Shown piece by piece: positions 37,738 to 45,933 of a stretch of DNA of 64,000 bases. The number at the start of each line of letters is the position of its first letter. Position 1 is the stretch's first letter. The notes beneath the pieces are model-generated. The model worked only from the letters and a program-made list of their open reading frames with translations, was not told where the DNA came from and did no database searches. The translations under genes and the position numbers were made by a program. The stretch lies in NCBI RefSeq assembly GCF_020524495.1, contig NZ_JAIVLB010000001.1, forward strand, positions 62,001-126,000, in the 5' to 3' direction. This stretch comes from Bacillus stratosphericus (GTDB lineage: Bacteria > Bacillota > Bacilli > Bacillales > Bacillaceae).

Positions 37738-37767
37738 ATTATAACTGAATCTAATTTTAGAAAACAA
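37738..37767 (-). promoter_or_regulatory. Probable SigA promoter of rnjB
   Basis: Minus strand TTGTTT (37762-37767), 18 bp, TATAAT (37738-37743), about 47 bp before the TTG start. Confidence 0.65.
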
Positions 37768-37801
37768 GATGAAGTCACATTTTAAGAAAGTGTTTATGTA
37801 T

Positions 37802-37842
37802 AAAAAAACGGTCATACTCAGGGACATCTGAGAATGACCGTT
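37802..37842 (-). terminator. Terminator of the asd-dapG-dapA operon
   Basis: Stem AACGGTCAT-CTCA / TGAG-ATGACCGTT with one mismatch and a T7 run on the minus strand. Confidence 0.9.
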
Positions 37843-37862
37843 TACGAAATTTTTTGTTTTGA

Positions 37863-38729
37863 TCAGCTATTTAATACGTTGCTTAAATCCAGTCTCTCTT
37901 CTTCTGACAAAGGCAAAAGCGGGAGACGAACTGATCCGACATCTAGTCCTTTCAACTGAAGGGCTGTTTTGACAGGCGTTGGATTTGGCGCTGAGAAAAG
38001 CTGTTTCATGATTGGAAGCAGCTTTTGATGAATCAATGCTGCATTGGCTGTTTGACCTGAAGCATAGCTTTTTAGCATTTGCTGCATATCAAGTCCGACG
38101 ATATGCGAGGCCACAGAGACGACTCCTTTTGCTCCAACCGCTACAGCAGGAAGTGTTAAGCTGTCGTCACCTGAGTATACGTCGAAATCCTCTGGCGTCT
38201 CTGCAATGATTTTTGTCATGGTATCTAGATCGCCGCTTGCTTCTTTGATCGCGACAATGTTTGGTATTTGCGCAAGCTTGATGGTTGTTTCTGGTAATAA
38301 TGAAGCAACTGTTCTTCCTGGTACATTGTAAAGCATGACAGGAAGAGATGTAGACTCGGCAATTGCTTTAAAGTGTGCATACATGCCTTCCTGTGATGGC
38401 TTGTTGTAGTATGGTACGACAAGCATCACTGCATCAACGCCCGCTTCTTCTGCTTTTTTCGTTAGTTTGATAGACGCATTTGTGTTATTACTGCCTGTTC
38501 CTGCAATGATTTTACAACGACCATTTGCTAATTTCACCGTTTGCTGAAAAAGAGCGGATTTTTCTTCAGTCGATAAAGTTGGTGATTCGCCTGTTGTTCC
38601 TGCAACGACTAAAGAGTCACTGCCGTTTTTTAACAAGTAATCAATGAGAATTGATAGCTTTTGGAAATCAATGTTGCCTTTTTTATCAAAAGGTGTAATC
38701 ATAGCTGTTGCGATATTTCCGAAATTCAT
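37863..38729 (-). CDS. dapA: 4-hydroxy-tetrahydrodipicolinate synthase
   Basis: A 288-residue class I aldolase that condenses pyruvate with aspartate semialdehyde, the first committed step to diaminopimelate, lysine and dipicolinate. Schiff-base lysine K162 (VAIKEASGD), Tyr134 in MLYNVPGRT and GTTGES (44-49) are present. The start ATG at 38727-38729 (MNFGNIATAM) follows GAGGTG. It is the last gene of asd-dapG-dapA and the product feeds the SpoVF enzyme encoded just upstream. Confidence 0.97.
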   Translation of the reverse strand: MNFGNIATAMITPFDKKGNIDFQKLSILIDYLLKNGSDSLVVAGTTGESPTLSTEEKSALFQQTVKLANGRCKIIAGTGSNNTNASIKLTKKAEEAGVDAVMLVVPYYNKPSQEGMYAHFKAIAESTSLPVMLYNVPGRTVASLLPETTIKLAQIPNIVAIKEASGDLDTMTKIIAETPEDFDVYSGDDSLTLPAVAVGAKGVVSVASHIVGLDMQQMLKSYASGQTANAALIHQKLLPIMKQLFSAPNPTPVKTALQLKGLDVGSVRLPLLPLSEEERLDLSNVLNS

Positions 38730-38759
38730 TTTTTTCACCTCATCATGATTCAATCACAT

Positions 38760-39974
38760 TTATCTTGAAAGTTCAAACACTTCGTGCAAAGCATTAACAG
38801 CCGCTCTCATGTTTTCTTCGTGCACTAACACCCAAATAGTCGTATGACTGTCAGCAGATTGTAAAATCGGGATGTTTTGCTCTGATAGAGCCGATACAAT
38901 TTTAGATGTGACACCTGGCACACCCATGATACCTGCTCCAACAGCTGATACCTTGGCACAGTTTGTTGTTACAACCGGTGTATAACCAAGGTCTTTTAGG
39001 ATCGTTGTTGCTTTTTCAGTCATTGCACCTGTCACTGTATAGACAATTTCACTCGGTGTAATGTTAAAGAAATCAACACTAATTTGTGCGTTTGCCATTG
39101 CTTTAAAGACCTCTGTTTGAACGCTGTATTGCCCTTCTTTTGCTGGGACTTTGATTTGCGTTACATCATTGACATGTGCAATACCCGTAATGAGACGATC
39201 ATACACATCATGACTCATTTTATCTGAGTAGTGTGACGTCACGAGTGTGCCCTCATCATTAGAGTATGTTGAGCGAACCCTCATTGGCACTTTTGCTTGC
39301 ATGGCAATTTCAACAGCCCGTGGGTGGATGACTTTTGCTCCTTGGTAGGCCAGGTTACAAATTTCAGTATACGTCACAACTCGTAGTGGTTTTGCCTTTT
39401 CTACAATGCGAGGATCTGCTGTCATGACACCTTCTACATCTGTAAAAATATCGATAAAGTCTGCCTGCAATGCAGCCCCTAAAGCAGCAGCTGACGTATC
39501 ACTTCCGCCTCGTCCAATCGTTGTCACGTCTCCATTTTTCGCGGCTCCTTGAAACCCGGCAACGACAACTATATCATGTTCAGAAAGTGCTGCTTCAAGA
39601 CGTTCACATTTCATGTCAATAATTTTCGCATTCGTATGCTCTTGATCCGTCACAAAGCCTGCCTGCGCACCTGTCAATGCTAAAGCCTTTAGACCGTTCT
39701 CATTCAGCATACTTGAAAAAACAACAGCTGAAATATTTTCACCGCAAGAAACGAGCAAATCTTTTTCTCGATTTGTCATGTGCTGAGCACTGCCATACAG
39801 CAGTCCAAGCAGCGTATCCGTCGCATAATGATCTCCTTTTCGTCCCATTGCAGAAACGACGACGACCGATTTATAGCCTTTTTCTTTTGCAGATAAGATA
39901 TGTGCAAGTGCCCTTTTTCTACCTTGATCATCTTTGACAGATGTACCGCCAAATTTTTGGACAATTATTTTCAC
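38760..39974 (-). CDS. dapG: Aspartokinase I (alpha and beta chains)
   Basis: Diaminopimelate-sensitive aspartokinase I, 404 residues. KFGGTSV near the N-terminus, TTIGRGGSDTSAAALG and ITPSEIVYTV with the paired ACT domains are visible. The GTG start at 39972-39974 lies eight bases from GGAG. It phosphorylates aspartate, upstream of Asd. In Bacillus an internal start makes the smaller beta chain. Confidence 0.95.
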   Translation of the reverse strand: MKIIVQKFGGTSVKDDQGRKRALAHILSAKEKGYKSVVVVSAMGRKGDHYATDTLLGLLYGSAQHMTNREKDLLVSCGENISAVVFSSMLNENGLKALALTGAQAGFVTDQEHTNAKIIDMKCERLEAALSEHDIVVVAGFQGAAKNGDVTTIGRGGSDTSAAALGAALQADFIDIFTDVEGVMTADPRIVEKAKPLRVVTYTEICNLAYQGAKVIHPRAVEIAMQAKVPMRVRSTYSNDEGTLVTSHYSDKMSHDVYDRLITGIAHVNDVTQIKVPAKEGQYSVQTEVFKAMANAQISVDFFNITPSEIVYTVTGAMTEKATTILKDLGYTPVVTTNCAKVSAVGAGIMGVPGVTSKIVSALSEQNIPILQSADSHTTIWVLVHEENMRAAVNALHEVFELSR

Positions 39975-40002
39975 TGTTTTCACTCCAAGTTCATTCTGAC
40001 GT

Positions 40003-40044
40003 AACAGAAGAGAGCAGGCGAAAGATGCCTAACTCTCTTCTGTT
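40003..40044 (-). other. Strong hairpin between asd and dapG
   Basis: Twelve-base-pair perfect stem AACAGAAGAGAG / CTCTCTTCTGTT with an inner GGC/GCC pairing. No T tract follows on the minus strand, so it is unlikely to be a full terminator. It may be a processing site or protect the asd 3' end. Confidence 0.6.
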
Positions 40045-40066
40045 CGTCCTCATCATCCATTGAATG

Positions 40067-41086
40067 TTAAACTAATTTTAGTGCTTTTAAGCTTTCTGCA
40101 ATTTGAACTGAGTTCCATGCAGCACCTTTCAGCAGGTTATCAGATACAATCCACAAATGGAACCCGTTTGGACGGTCTAAATCTTTCCGAATGCGGCCGA
40201 CAAATACGTCATTTTTTCCAACTGCACCTGCAGGCATTGGATAAATTTGCTGAGATGGGTCATCTTGTAACATAATACCTGGTGCATTTTTTAAAATTGA
40301 CTTGATGTCGTCCACTGTTGCACTTGTTGCATCTAGTTCAACGTAAACAGATTCTGAATGTCCTGTTTCAATTGGAAGTCTCACACATGTAGCCGCTACT
40401 TCTAGCTCTGGCAAGTGCATGATTTTTTTCGTTTCATTGATCATTTTCATTTCTTCAAATGTAAACCCATTGTCTTGAAATGTATCAATTTGGGGAATCG
40501 CATTAAATGCAATTTGATATGGCATAACTTCTGGTGTAACCTCTTCTTTATTTAAAATGGCTTGCGACTGACTGTACAGTTCGTCAATGGCTTCATGTCC
40601 TGCACCTGATACTGCTTGGTAGGTGGACACAATGACTTTTTTCATTCCATACGCCTGACGAAGCGGTTCTAGCGCCACCACCATTTGAATCGTTGAACAG
40701 TTAGGATTTGCAATAATCCCTTGATGGTCATGCAAATCTTTTTCGTTTACCTCTGGTACGACAAGAGGGGTATTTTCGTCCATACGAAAAGCACTTGTAT
40801 TATCTACAACAATTGCACCTCGTTTGACTGCTTCAGGAGCTAGCACTTTGGAAACATTTCCTCCAGCACTGAATAATGCAATGTTGACCCCTTCAAAGCT
40901 TTCAGGTGTTGCTTCTTGAACGGTATACTCTTGACCTCTGAATGTCACTTTTGTTCCAGCAGAACGTTTTGAGGATAGTAGAGTAAGTGTATCCATTTCA
41001 AATTCTCTGTCAGCTAGTGTTTTTAACATTTGTTGACCGACAGCTCCAGTCGCTCCAACTACAGCTACATGCAATCCTCTTCCCAT
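40067..41086 (-). CDS. asd: Aspartate-semialdehyde dehydrogenase
   Basis: A 339-residue enzyme that reduces aspartyl phosphate to the semialdehyde. The NADP motif GATGAVGQQM (11-20) and the catalytic C130 in NPNCSTIQM are present, with GAGHEAIDELYSQ further on. The start ATG at 41084-41086 lies eight bases after GGAAGGAG. Compared with my memory of B. subtilis Asd, it lacks a short basic insert (VKGDKKH) after EVMP. It is the first gene of asd-dapG-dapA, separated from spoVFB by its own promoter. Confidence 0.96.
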   Translation of the reverse strand: MGRGLHVAVVGATGAVGQQMLKTLADREFEMDTLTLLSSKRSAGTKVTFRGQEYTVQEATPESFEGVNIALFSAGGNVSKVLAPEAVKRGAIVVDNTSAFRMDENTPLVVPEVNEKDLHDHQGIIANPNCSTIQMVVALEPLRQAYGMKKVIVSTYQAVSGAGHEAIDELYSQSQAILNKEEVTPEVMPYQIAFNAIPQIDTFQDNGFTFEEMKMINETKKIMHLPELEVAATCVRLPIETGHSESVYVELDATSATVDDIKSILKNAPGIMLQDDPSQQIYPMPAGAVGKNDVFVGRIRKDLDRPNGFHLWIVSDNLLKGAAWNSVQIAESLKALKLV

Positions 41087-41149
41087 CAGTAAAACTCCTT
41101 CCGACCCATCCATAATTTCGAGTGGTCATCCTATGACTTTTTACATTTT

Positions 41150-41158
41150 ATTTTACCA
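41150..41158 (-). promoter_or_regulatory. Extended -10 SigA promoter of asd
   Basis: Minus strand TGG directly before TAAAAT (41150-41155), with a weak TTCAAG 16 bp upstream, about 64 bp before the start. Confidence 0.55.
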
Positions 41159-41217
41159 TAGAAAAGCAAGGCTTGAAGTACCTTTTTTGAATCTTTCATG
41201 ATTTTCTAGTGAATCTA

Positions 41218-41811
41218 TTATTCGTTTGATCCAATTAAAATTGGTTGAATTTGTCTATGCTGGAGCGCCTCTTCTACTGTTTTAGTCAGTAGATCCATAT
41301 GTGCTACCATGGATGTCGGTTTTTTGAATGGATCATCTTGGCCGAATGGAATAAAGAAAATGTTCTTTGTCGACATGAGCCTCATGAGATTTGTACCATT
41401 TAACCCTAATGCATCGTTTGTCGAGATGCCTAAAACGACGGGACGATGATTTCGAATGGTTGCCTTCGCAGCCATTAAAACAGGACTATCTGTCATGGCA
41501 TTTGCGAATTTTGCCATTGAATTGCCTGTTAAAGGAGCAATGACCATACAATCAAGCGGAAGTTTAGGTCCGAGTGGCTCTGCTTTTACGATGGAGTCAA
41601 TCGCTTGAAATCCTGTGAGTTCTTCAATCCGCTCGATCCAGTCCGCTCCTTCTCCAAATCTCGTATTCGTGCTTTGGACCGTATAAGACACCACAGGACG
41701 CACCTCAGCCCCTTCTTTAACGAGTGCTTCAATTTGCGGAAAAACGACTTCATACGTACAATGGGAACCTGTTAAACCAAAGCCGATTCTTTTTCCTTTT
41801 AATGTTGTCAT
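41218..41811 (-). CDS. spoVFB: Dipicolinate synthase subunit B
   Basis: A 197-residue flavoprotein-like subunit (DpaB): KRIGFGLTGSHCTYE at the N-terminus and MVIAPLTGNSMAKFANAMTD in the middle, typical of the UbiX/Dfp fold. With SpoVFA it makes dipicolinic acid in the mother cell from the DapA product. Its start overlaps the spoVFA stop by four bases (ATGA), so the two subunits are translationally coupled. Confidence 0.97.
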   Translation of the reverse strand: MTTLKGKRIGFGLTGSHCTYEVVFPQIEALVKEGAEVRPVVSYTVQSTNTRFGEGADWIERIEELTGFQAIDSIVKAEPLGPKLPLDCMVIAPLTGNSMAKFANAMTDSPVLMAAKATIRNHRPVVLGISTNDALGLNGTNLMRLMSTKNIFFIPFGQDDPFKKPTSMVAHMDLLTKTVEEALQHRQIQPILIGSNE

Positions 41812-42710
41812 GATTCCATCCCCCTTTTTTCCTCCGCAAGTTCACATAAGAGCCCAGAAAGCACTTTTGCAATGATTTGTCCTGCAGTCTTTGGTGCAAC
41901 AATCCCCGGAAGACCTGGTGCAAGAAGCGCCTTCACTCCGTGCTTTTGCGCAAAATCAAAGTCGGTTCCGCCTGGGCGCGAGGCGATATCCAAAATGAGT
42001 GTCTTTGGTGTCATATTGACGATGACAGATGAATCTAATACTAAACTCGGAATCGTATTGATGATGATATCAACATCTGTCACTTCTTCTTTTAAGCGAT
42101 CCATCGAAAACGGATCAATTCCCATTTCAAAGGCTCTCGCTAAATGCGCTGTATCAGCAGCACCTACTTTCACGTCCGCTCCTAATGCCCGAAATGTGCG
42201 AGCAATTGTGAGCCCGGTTCTTCCAAGCCCGAGAACGACGACATGTGATCCATGAATCGTATAGTCCGTTTGCTGAATGGCCATCATGATAATCCCTTCA
42301 ACTGTTGGAATTGAGTTATATATGGCAATATCATCTCGCTCAAACAGCTTCACAAGCTTCCGGTTCACCTGCTTTGCCAGATTGTCTAAGTACGTATTCG
42401 AAATACCTGAATACAAGGTACAATGTGCAGGGGTTCTTTCTAAATATTTTTTTTCGAGCACGACCTTCTCATTTGAGAAAACCGTGGCAACGACGCCTTC
42501 ATCTGTTGCGCCTGATACGGGAAGGATCATACTGTCTACCTGTTCAAATGGAAGCTCTGACATTTTCAGTTTTTCAGCACCGATAAACCCATGATCTAGC
42601 TGATCAAATCCTACCAAAAACACTTTGGCATGTTGCTGTGACAGCTTGCGTATAATTTCAAGCTGCCTTGCATCTCCTCCGATCACTGCAACCGTTAAAC
42701 TGCTCAACAT
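41808..42710 (-). CDS. spoVFA: Dipicolinate synthase subunit A
   Basis: A 300-residue NAD(P)-binding subunit (DpaA). It starts LTVAVIGGDARQLE and has a second Rossmann motif VVLGLGRTGLTIARTF near 155-170. The start has AAGGTGAA upstream. Transcription comes from the SigK-type promoter at 42770-42798, matching its known late mother-cell expression. The neighbouring asd-dapG-dapA operon supplies its substrate. Confidence 0.97.
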   Translation of the reverse strand: MLSSLTVAVIGGDARQLEIIRKLSQQHAKVFLVGFDQLDHGFIGAEKLKMSELPFEQVDSMILPVSGATDEGVVATVFSNEKVVLEKKYLERTPAHCTLYSGISNTYLDNLAKQVNRKLVKLFERDDIAIYNSIPTVEGIIMMAIQQTDYTIHGSHVVVLGLGRTGLTIARTFRALGADVKVGAADTAHLARAFEMGIDPFSMDRLKEEVTDVDIIINTIPSLVLDSSVIVNMTPKTLILDIASRPGGTDFDFAQKHGVKALLAPGLPGIVAPKTAGQIIAKVLSGLLCELAEEKRGMES

Positions 42711-42769
42711 TCTGACCGTTCACCTTCTTTATTTTAAAAAAGTCTGTAATATTTTCTGAATCTCCCTTT

Positions 42770-42798
42770 CAGCATATGAGGAGAGGATTCAGCCTGTG
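42770..42798 (-). promoter_or_regulatory. SigK promoter of spoVFA-spoVFB
   Basis: Minus strand CACA (42795-42798), 16 bp, CATATGCTG (42770-42778), a one-mismatch CATAnnnTA. Same -35 and spacer as the cotE SigK promoter. B. subtilis spoVF is known to be SigK-dependent. Confidence 0.75.
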
Positions 42799-42816
42799 AA
42801 CAAATCTCGAGGAGAA

Positions 42817-42856
42817 AAGAAAAAGAGCACCCTCTTTTATGATGGGTGCTCTTTTT
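42817..42856 (-). terminator. Terminator of ymxH
   Basis: Stem AAAAGAGCACCC / GGGTGCTCTTTT with T tract on the minus strand, overlapping the ymxH stop codon. Confidence 0.9.
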
Positions 42857-43109
42857 CCCCGTGCGGCTGAAGTTCTTCAGGCACATCGAGAATGATCATA
42901 TCTGATCCTATTTTTTGAATGTGATTCCACGGAACGCGGATGTCATTTCCTTGTTTTCGAAATCCAAACCACTTCACGGAAGGAATAATGAGTGCTGTGA
43001 TCTGACCGTCTTGTTCATTGATTTCAAGGTCAGTTTGTCCAAGCACGCCAAGCCGCTCCGCTCTTTTGATATCGACTATCTCTTTTCCTGACAGCTCACT
43101 TAGCCTCAA
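42837..43109 (-). CDS. ymxH: YlmC/YmxH-family sporulation protein, PRC-barrel
   Basis: A 90-residue single PRC-barrel protein (MRLSELSGKEIVDIKRAERL, FGFRKQGNDIRVPWNHIQKI). YmxH belongs to the YlmC/YmxH family, tied to sporulation. It is conserved between mlpA and spoVFA; here a kinase relic separates it from mlpA. Confidence 0.9.
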   Translation of the reverse strand: MRLSELSGKEIVDIKRAERLGVLGQTDLEINEQDGQITALIIPSVKWFGFRKQGNDIRVPWNHIQKIGSDMIILDVPEELQPHGEKEHPS

Positions 43110-43132
43110 AATCGCATCACTTCCCTTCCTTA

Positions 43133-43535
43133 TTATATATGCAGCAGGGAGGTGGGATAGACCGGATCCTCTTTAACATGATGCCAATTGGTATACCAAG
43201 TCGGTATAAGTAGGTTAAAACGACCATGGTCTATCAACATTCTATTCACTCGATTCATCATGTCCTTTACATGTGCCGGATCATAGAAAACGTCCAGACA
43301 ATAGAAGAAATGCAACTCATTGCTGTGTAGATGGAAAAAAGAAGCCAAAAATCATTTGTGCCCTGCTGAATATGGAAGGCTGCTTTCTCGACTAAATAAA
43401 GACAGTTTATAAAAATCATAAAATGGGTCGCCCCGGTTAGATTGATCAAAATCGATCACGCCAGCATACTGATTACCTTGTATAAGGATATTCTCTAAGG
43501 AAAGGGGAAGCCGTTTCAGTTCTTCATTTTTCATA
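43133..43535 (-). pseudogene. Phosphotransferase (APH-type kinase) C-terminal relic
   Basis: The minus strand carries the back half of an aminoglycoside-phosphotransferase-type kinase in three frames. SLENILIQGNQYAGVIDFDQ corresponds to the catalytic-loop and metal-binding Asp segment, followed by SNRGDPFYDFYKLSLFSRES. A frame change leads to FWLLFSIYTAMSCISSIVWT and another to DMMNRVNRMLIDHGRFN and WYTNW. The N-terminal lobe with the ATP-binding site is absent. The relic sits between mlpA and ymxH, adjacent genes in B. subtilis. Confidence 0.75.
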
Positions 43536-43604
43536 AGTGCAGATCCCCTTTCTTCATATAAAATAAACGACAGACCTCATGAGAAGCCTGACGTGTTATG
43601 TACA

Positions 43605-44834
43605 TTATGATGGCTGATCACCCGTCGGACTAATAAGCGAGAGCGCATAATCTTCTGTAAAAATTCTTTTAGATAAGTTGTTCACACCGTCTAATGTGAC
43701 GTGATTGATTTCATCAATAATTTCATCGAGCGTACGATGTTTGCCAAGGAGTAATTCATTTTTACCGTTTCGGCTCATCTTGCTATTTATACTTTCAAGG
43801 CTTAGCATGAGGTTGCCTTTCATGTGCTCCTTAGAGTTTTCAAGTTCTTTCTGTGTGATTCCATCACGTTTTAAGACATCTAACGTTTGTAAGATGGTTT
43901 CAGATAGAAGATTTAACTGCTTCGCTCCAGTGCCACCATAAATGGTCAGCATACCGTTATCTGCAAATGAACTGTGATAGCTAAATACGGAATAAGCAAG
44001 TCCTTTGTCTTCTCTCACATCTTGGAACAAGCGGCTGCTCATGCTTCCCCCAAGAACATTATTTAAGACGATTAAGTCATAGATGCCCTCATCTCCAGCA
44101 GGAAGACCATTAAAGCCCATGCATAGGTGCGCCTGTTCAGTTTCCTTTTTGCGTGTGAGCTTGTCATAGTGAAATTGCGGGTCTTCTACAGGTTGCTTTT
44201 TCCCTTTACCTTCATATGAGCCAAACAATTTTTCAACCTCGTGAATAAAGGTATCATCTACGTTCCCTGCAACTGAGATGACAACACGATCCGGGGTGTA
44301 GAATTCATCCATATATGCTCTAAGTGAGTCGCCGTTAAAGGTAGAGAGTGTTTCCTCTGTTCCTAAAATCGGGTAACCTAATGAATGGTCACCGTAAATA
44401 GCTTTGCTTAACAAATCATGAACGATGTCATCAGGTGTATCTTCGTACATTTTAATTTCTTCATAGACGACATTTTTTTCTTTTTTCAGCTCACCTTCAT
44501 CAAAAGCGGAGTGAAAAAACATGTCACTTAATACATCGAGGGCGTAACCAGCGTGTGAATCAAGCACCTTTGCATAATAGCAAGTATATTCTTTAGATGT
44601 AAAAGCATTCACTTGACCACCAATGCGGTCAAAAGATTCTGCGATATCACGCGCAGATCTCGTTTTTGTTCCTTTAAAGAACATATGCTCTAAAAAGTGT
44701 GAGATTCCGTTAATCCCTGGTGTTTCATGTCTAGAACCTGTTCCAATCCAGACGCCAATTGCGACAGATCTCACAGTGGGATTGTTTTCGAGTACAATTC
44801 TTACTCCATTTTGGCATATATACGTTTTGACCAA
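43605..44834 (-). CDS. mlpA: M16 zinc protease MlpA (YmxG)
   Basis: A 409-residue single-chain mitochondrial-processing-peptidase-like protease. The zinc motif HFLEH is at residues 46-50 and the second glutamate lies in VVYEEIKMYEDTP. The C-terminal domain has GGSMSSRLFQDVREDKGLAY. In B. subtilis MlpA (YmxG) influences extracellular protease expression. It follows ylxY by about 30 bp. Confidence 0.95.
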   Translation of the reverse strand: MVKTYICQNGVRIVLENNPTVRSVAIGVWIGTGSRHETPGINGISHFLEHMFFKGTKTRSARDIAESFDRIGGQVNAFTSKEYTCYYAKVLDSHAGYALDVLSDMFFHSAFDEGELKKEKNVVYEEIKMYEDTPDDIVHDLLSKAIYGDHSLGYPILGTEETLSTFNGDSLRAYMDEFYTPDRVVISVAGNVDDTFIHEVEKLFGSYEGKGKKQPVEDPQFHYDKLTRKKETEQAHLCMGFNGLPAGDEGIYDLIVLNNVLGGSMSSRLFQDVREDKGLAYSVFSYHSSFADNGMLTIYGGTGAKQLNLLSETILQTLDVLKRDGITQKELENSKEHMKGNLMLSLESINSKMSRNGKNELLLGKHRTLDEIIDEINHVTLDGVNNLSKRIFTEDYALSLISPTGDQPS

Positions 44835-44867
44835 GTTTTGCTCCTCCTATTCAACGAACAGATCGCA

Positions 44868-45821
44868 TCACGGATGTCTTTTTTCACTTAGGAGGTCAGA
44901 AACCGTTCCTATTTCATATCCTCTTTCCTTGATTTGAGTGATAAGTGCGTCAAGACTTTTCGCCGTTGCATCTGTTGGATGCATTAATACCATCGCCCCA
45001 TTGTGAATTTTCCCAAGCACCCGCTTTTGTAAAATAGCTGGTGACGGTTTTTTCCAGTCGATGGTGTCTACTGTCCACATAATGGTTTCCATGCCTTCTT
45101 GCTTGGCAAGCTTTACTGTTTCTTCTTTAAAGCTGCCGCTAGGAGGCGCAAACCATTTTGGTTTTTTCCCAAGGGATTCTTCAATTTGACGATTTGTTTT
45201 GATGATCTGCTCTAATGCTCGTTCTCTTGTCAGTGTGCGCATATCCGGGTGATTGTATGAATGATTTCCAATTTCATGACCATTTTCCACAATTTTTTTA
45301 GCAAGGTCTGTGCTATTTTTCACCCATTTTCCTTCTAAGAAAAAGGTCGCCTTGACTTGATGCTTTTCTAGCGTATTCAGCATCTTTATTAAATGCTCAT
45401 CGCCCCAAGCCACATTGATGAGAAATGCATTCATTTTCTTATCCGGATGTCCCTTATAAATGGGTTCAGCACCAAGTTCATGTAAATGAATGGATGGTAT
45501 TGTTTCTTTCAATACAAGTAGTTTTTCATCAAATGTTCCAAGTTTCTTCATTTTTTCGTAAGAAGCATCGATATCAACTGTCTGTCCATTTAAGCCAGGC
45601 ACCTTTTTCCACACTTTATCAATCTTAGCATTTTGCGCCTTCACTTCATAGTCAGAAGACTTCGATTTAATTTCTTGATACAGCGTATCTTTTGAAACAG
45701 ATGCAACCTCGGCATGCTCTTTCATTGATTCAACATATGTGACAGCAGCCTTCTGCTTCATCGTTTGATATGACACGAGCAGTAAAAATACAAACACAAT
45801 AATAGGTAACATTTTTTTCAT
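44868..45821 (-). CDS. ylxY: Polysaccharide deacetylase-like sporulation protein YlxY
   Basis: A 317-residue protein with an N-terminal membrane anchor or signal (KKMLPIIVFVFLLLVSY) and a NodB-type domain in the C-terminal two thirds. The zinc histidines are present (HEIGNHSYNHPDM), as are FAPPSGSF and LMHPTDAT. The first NodB motif, normally TFDDG, is LINVAWGDE, so the catalytic base and one zinc ligand appear missing, as in B. subtilis YlxY by memory. The start ATG at 45819-45821 has AAGGGAGGG upstream. It may bind rather than deacetylate glycan. Confidence 0.9.
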   Translation of the reverse strand: MKKMLPIIVFVFLLLVSYQTMKQKAAVTYVESMKEHAEVASVSKDTLYQEIKSKSSDYEVKAQNAKIDKVWKKVPGLNGQTVDIDASYEKMKKLGTFDEKLLVLKETIPSIHLHELGAEPIYKGHPDKKMNAFLINVAWGDEHLIKMLNTLEKHQVKATFFLEGKWVKNSTDLAKKIVENGHEIGNHSYNHPDMRTLTRERALEQIIKTNRQIEESLGKKPKWFAPPSGSFKEETVKLAKQEGMETIMWTVDTIDWKKPSPAILQKRVLGKIHNGAMVLMHPTDATAKSLDALITQIKERGYEIGTVSDLLSEKRHP

Positions 45822-45894
45822 TGGTTGTCCCTCCCTTTTACCACAAATTATGATGAGGAGAAACAAGCTAGAACCATTGTTACCCGCAGGAAAA

Positions 45895-45924
45895 GAAAGA
45901 AGCCTGGCACGGATACCTGGCTTC
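45895..45924 (-). terminator. Terminator of pnpA
   Basis: Stem GAAGCC / GGCTTC with inner pairs, followed by a T-rich run on the minus strand. Confidence 0.7.
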
Positions 45925-45933
45925 TAACACATT

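Noticed and set aside
38730-38759. Search for a lysine riboswitch ahead of dapG, dapA or asd
   Set aside because: The gaps are too short or lack the conserved structure; only a promoter and one simple hairpin were seen.
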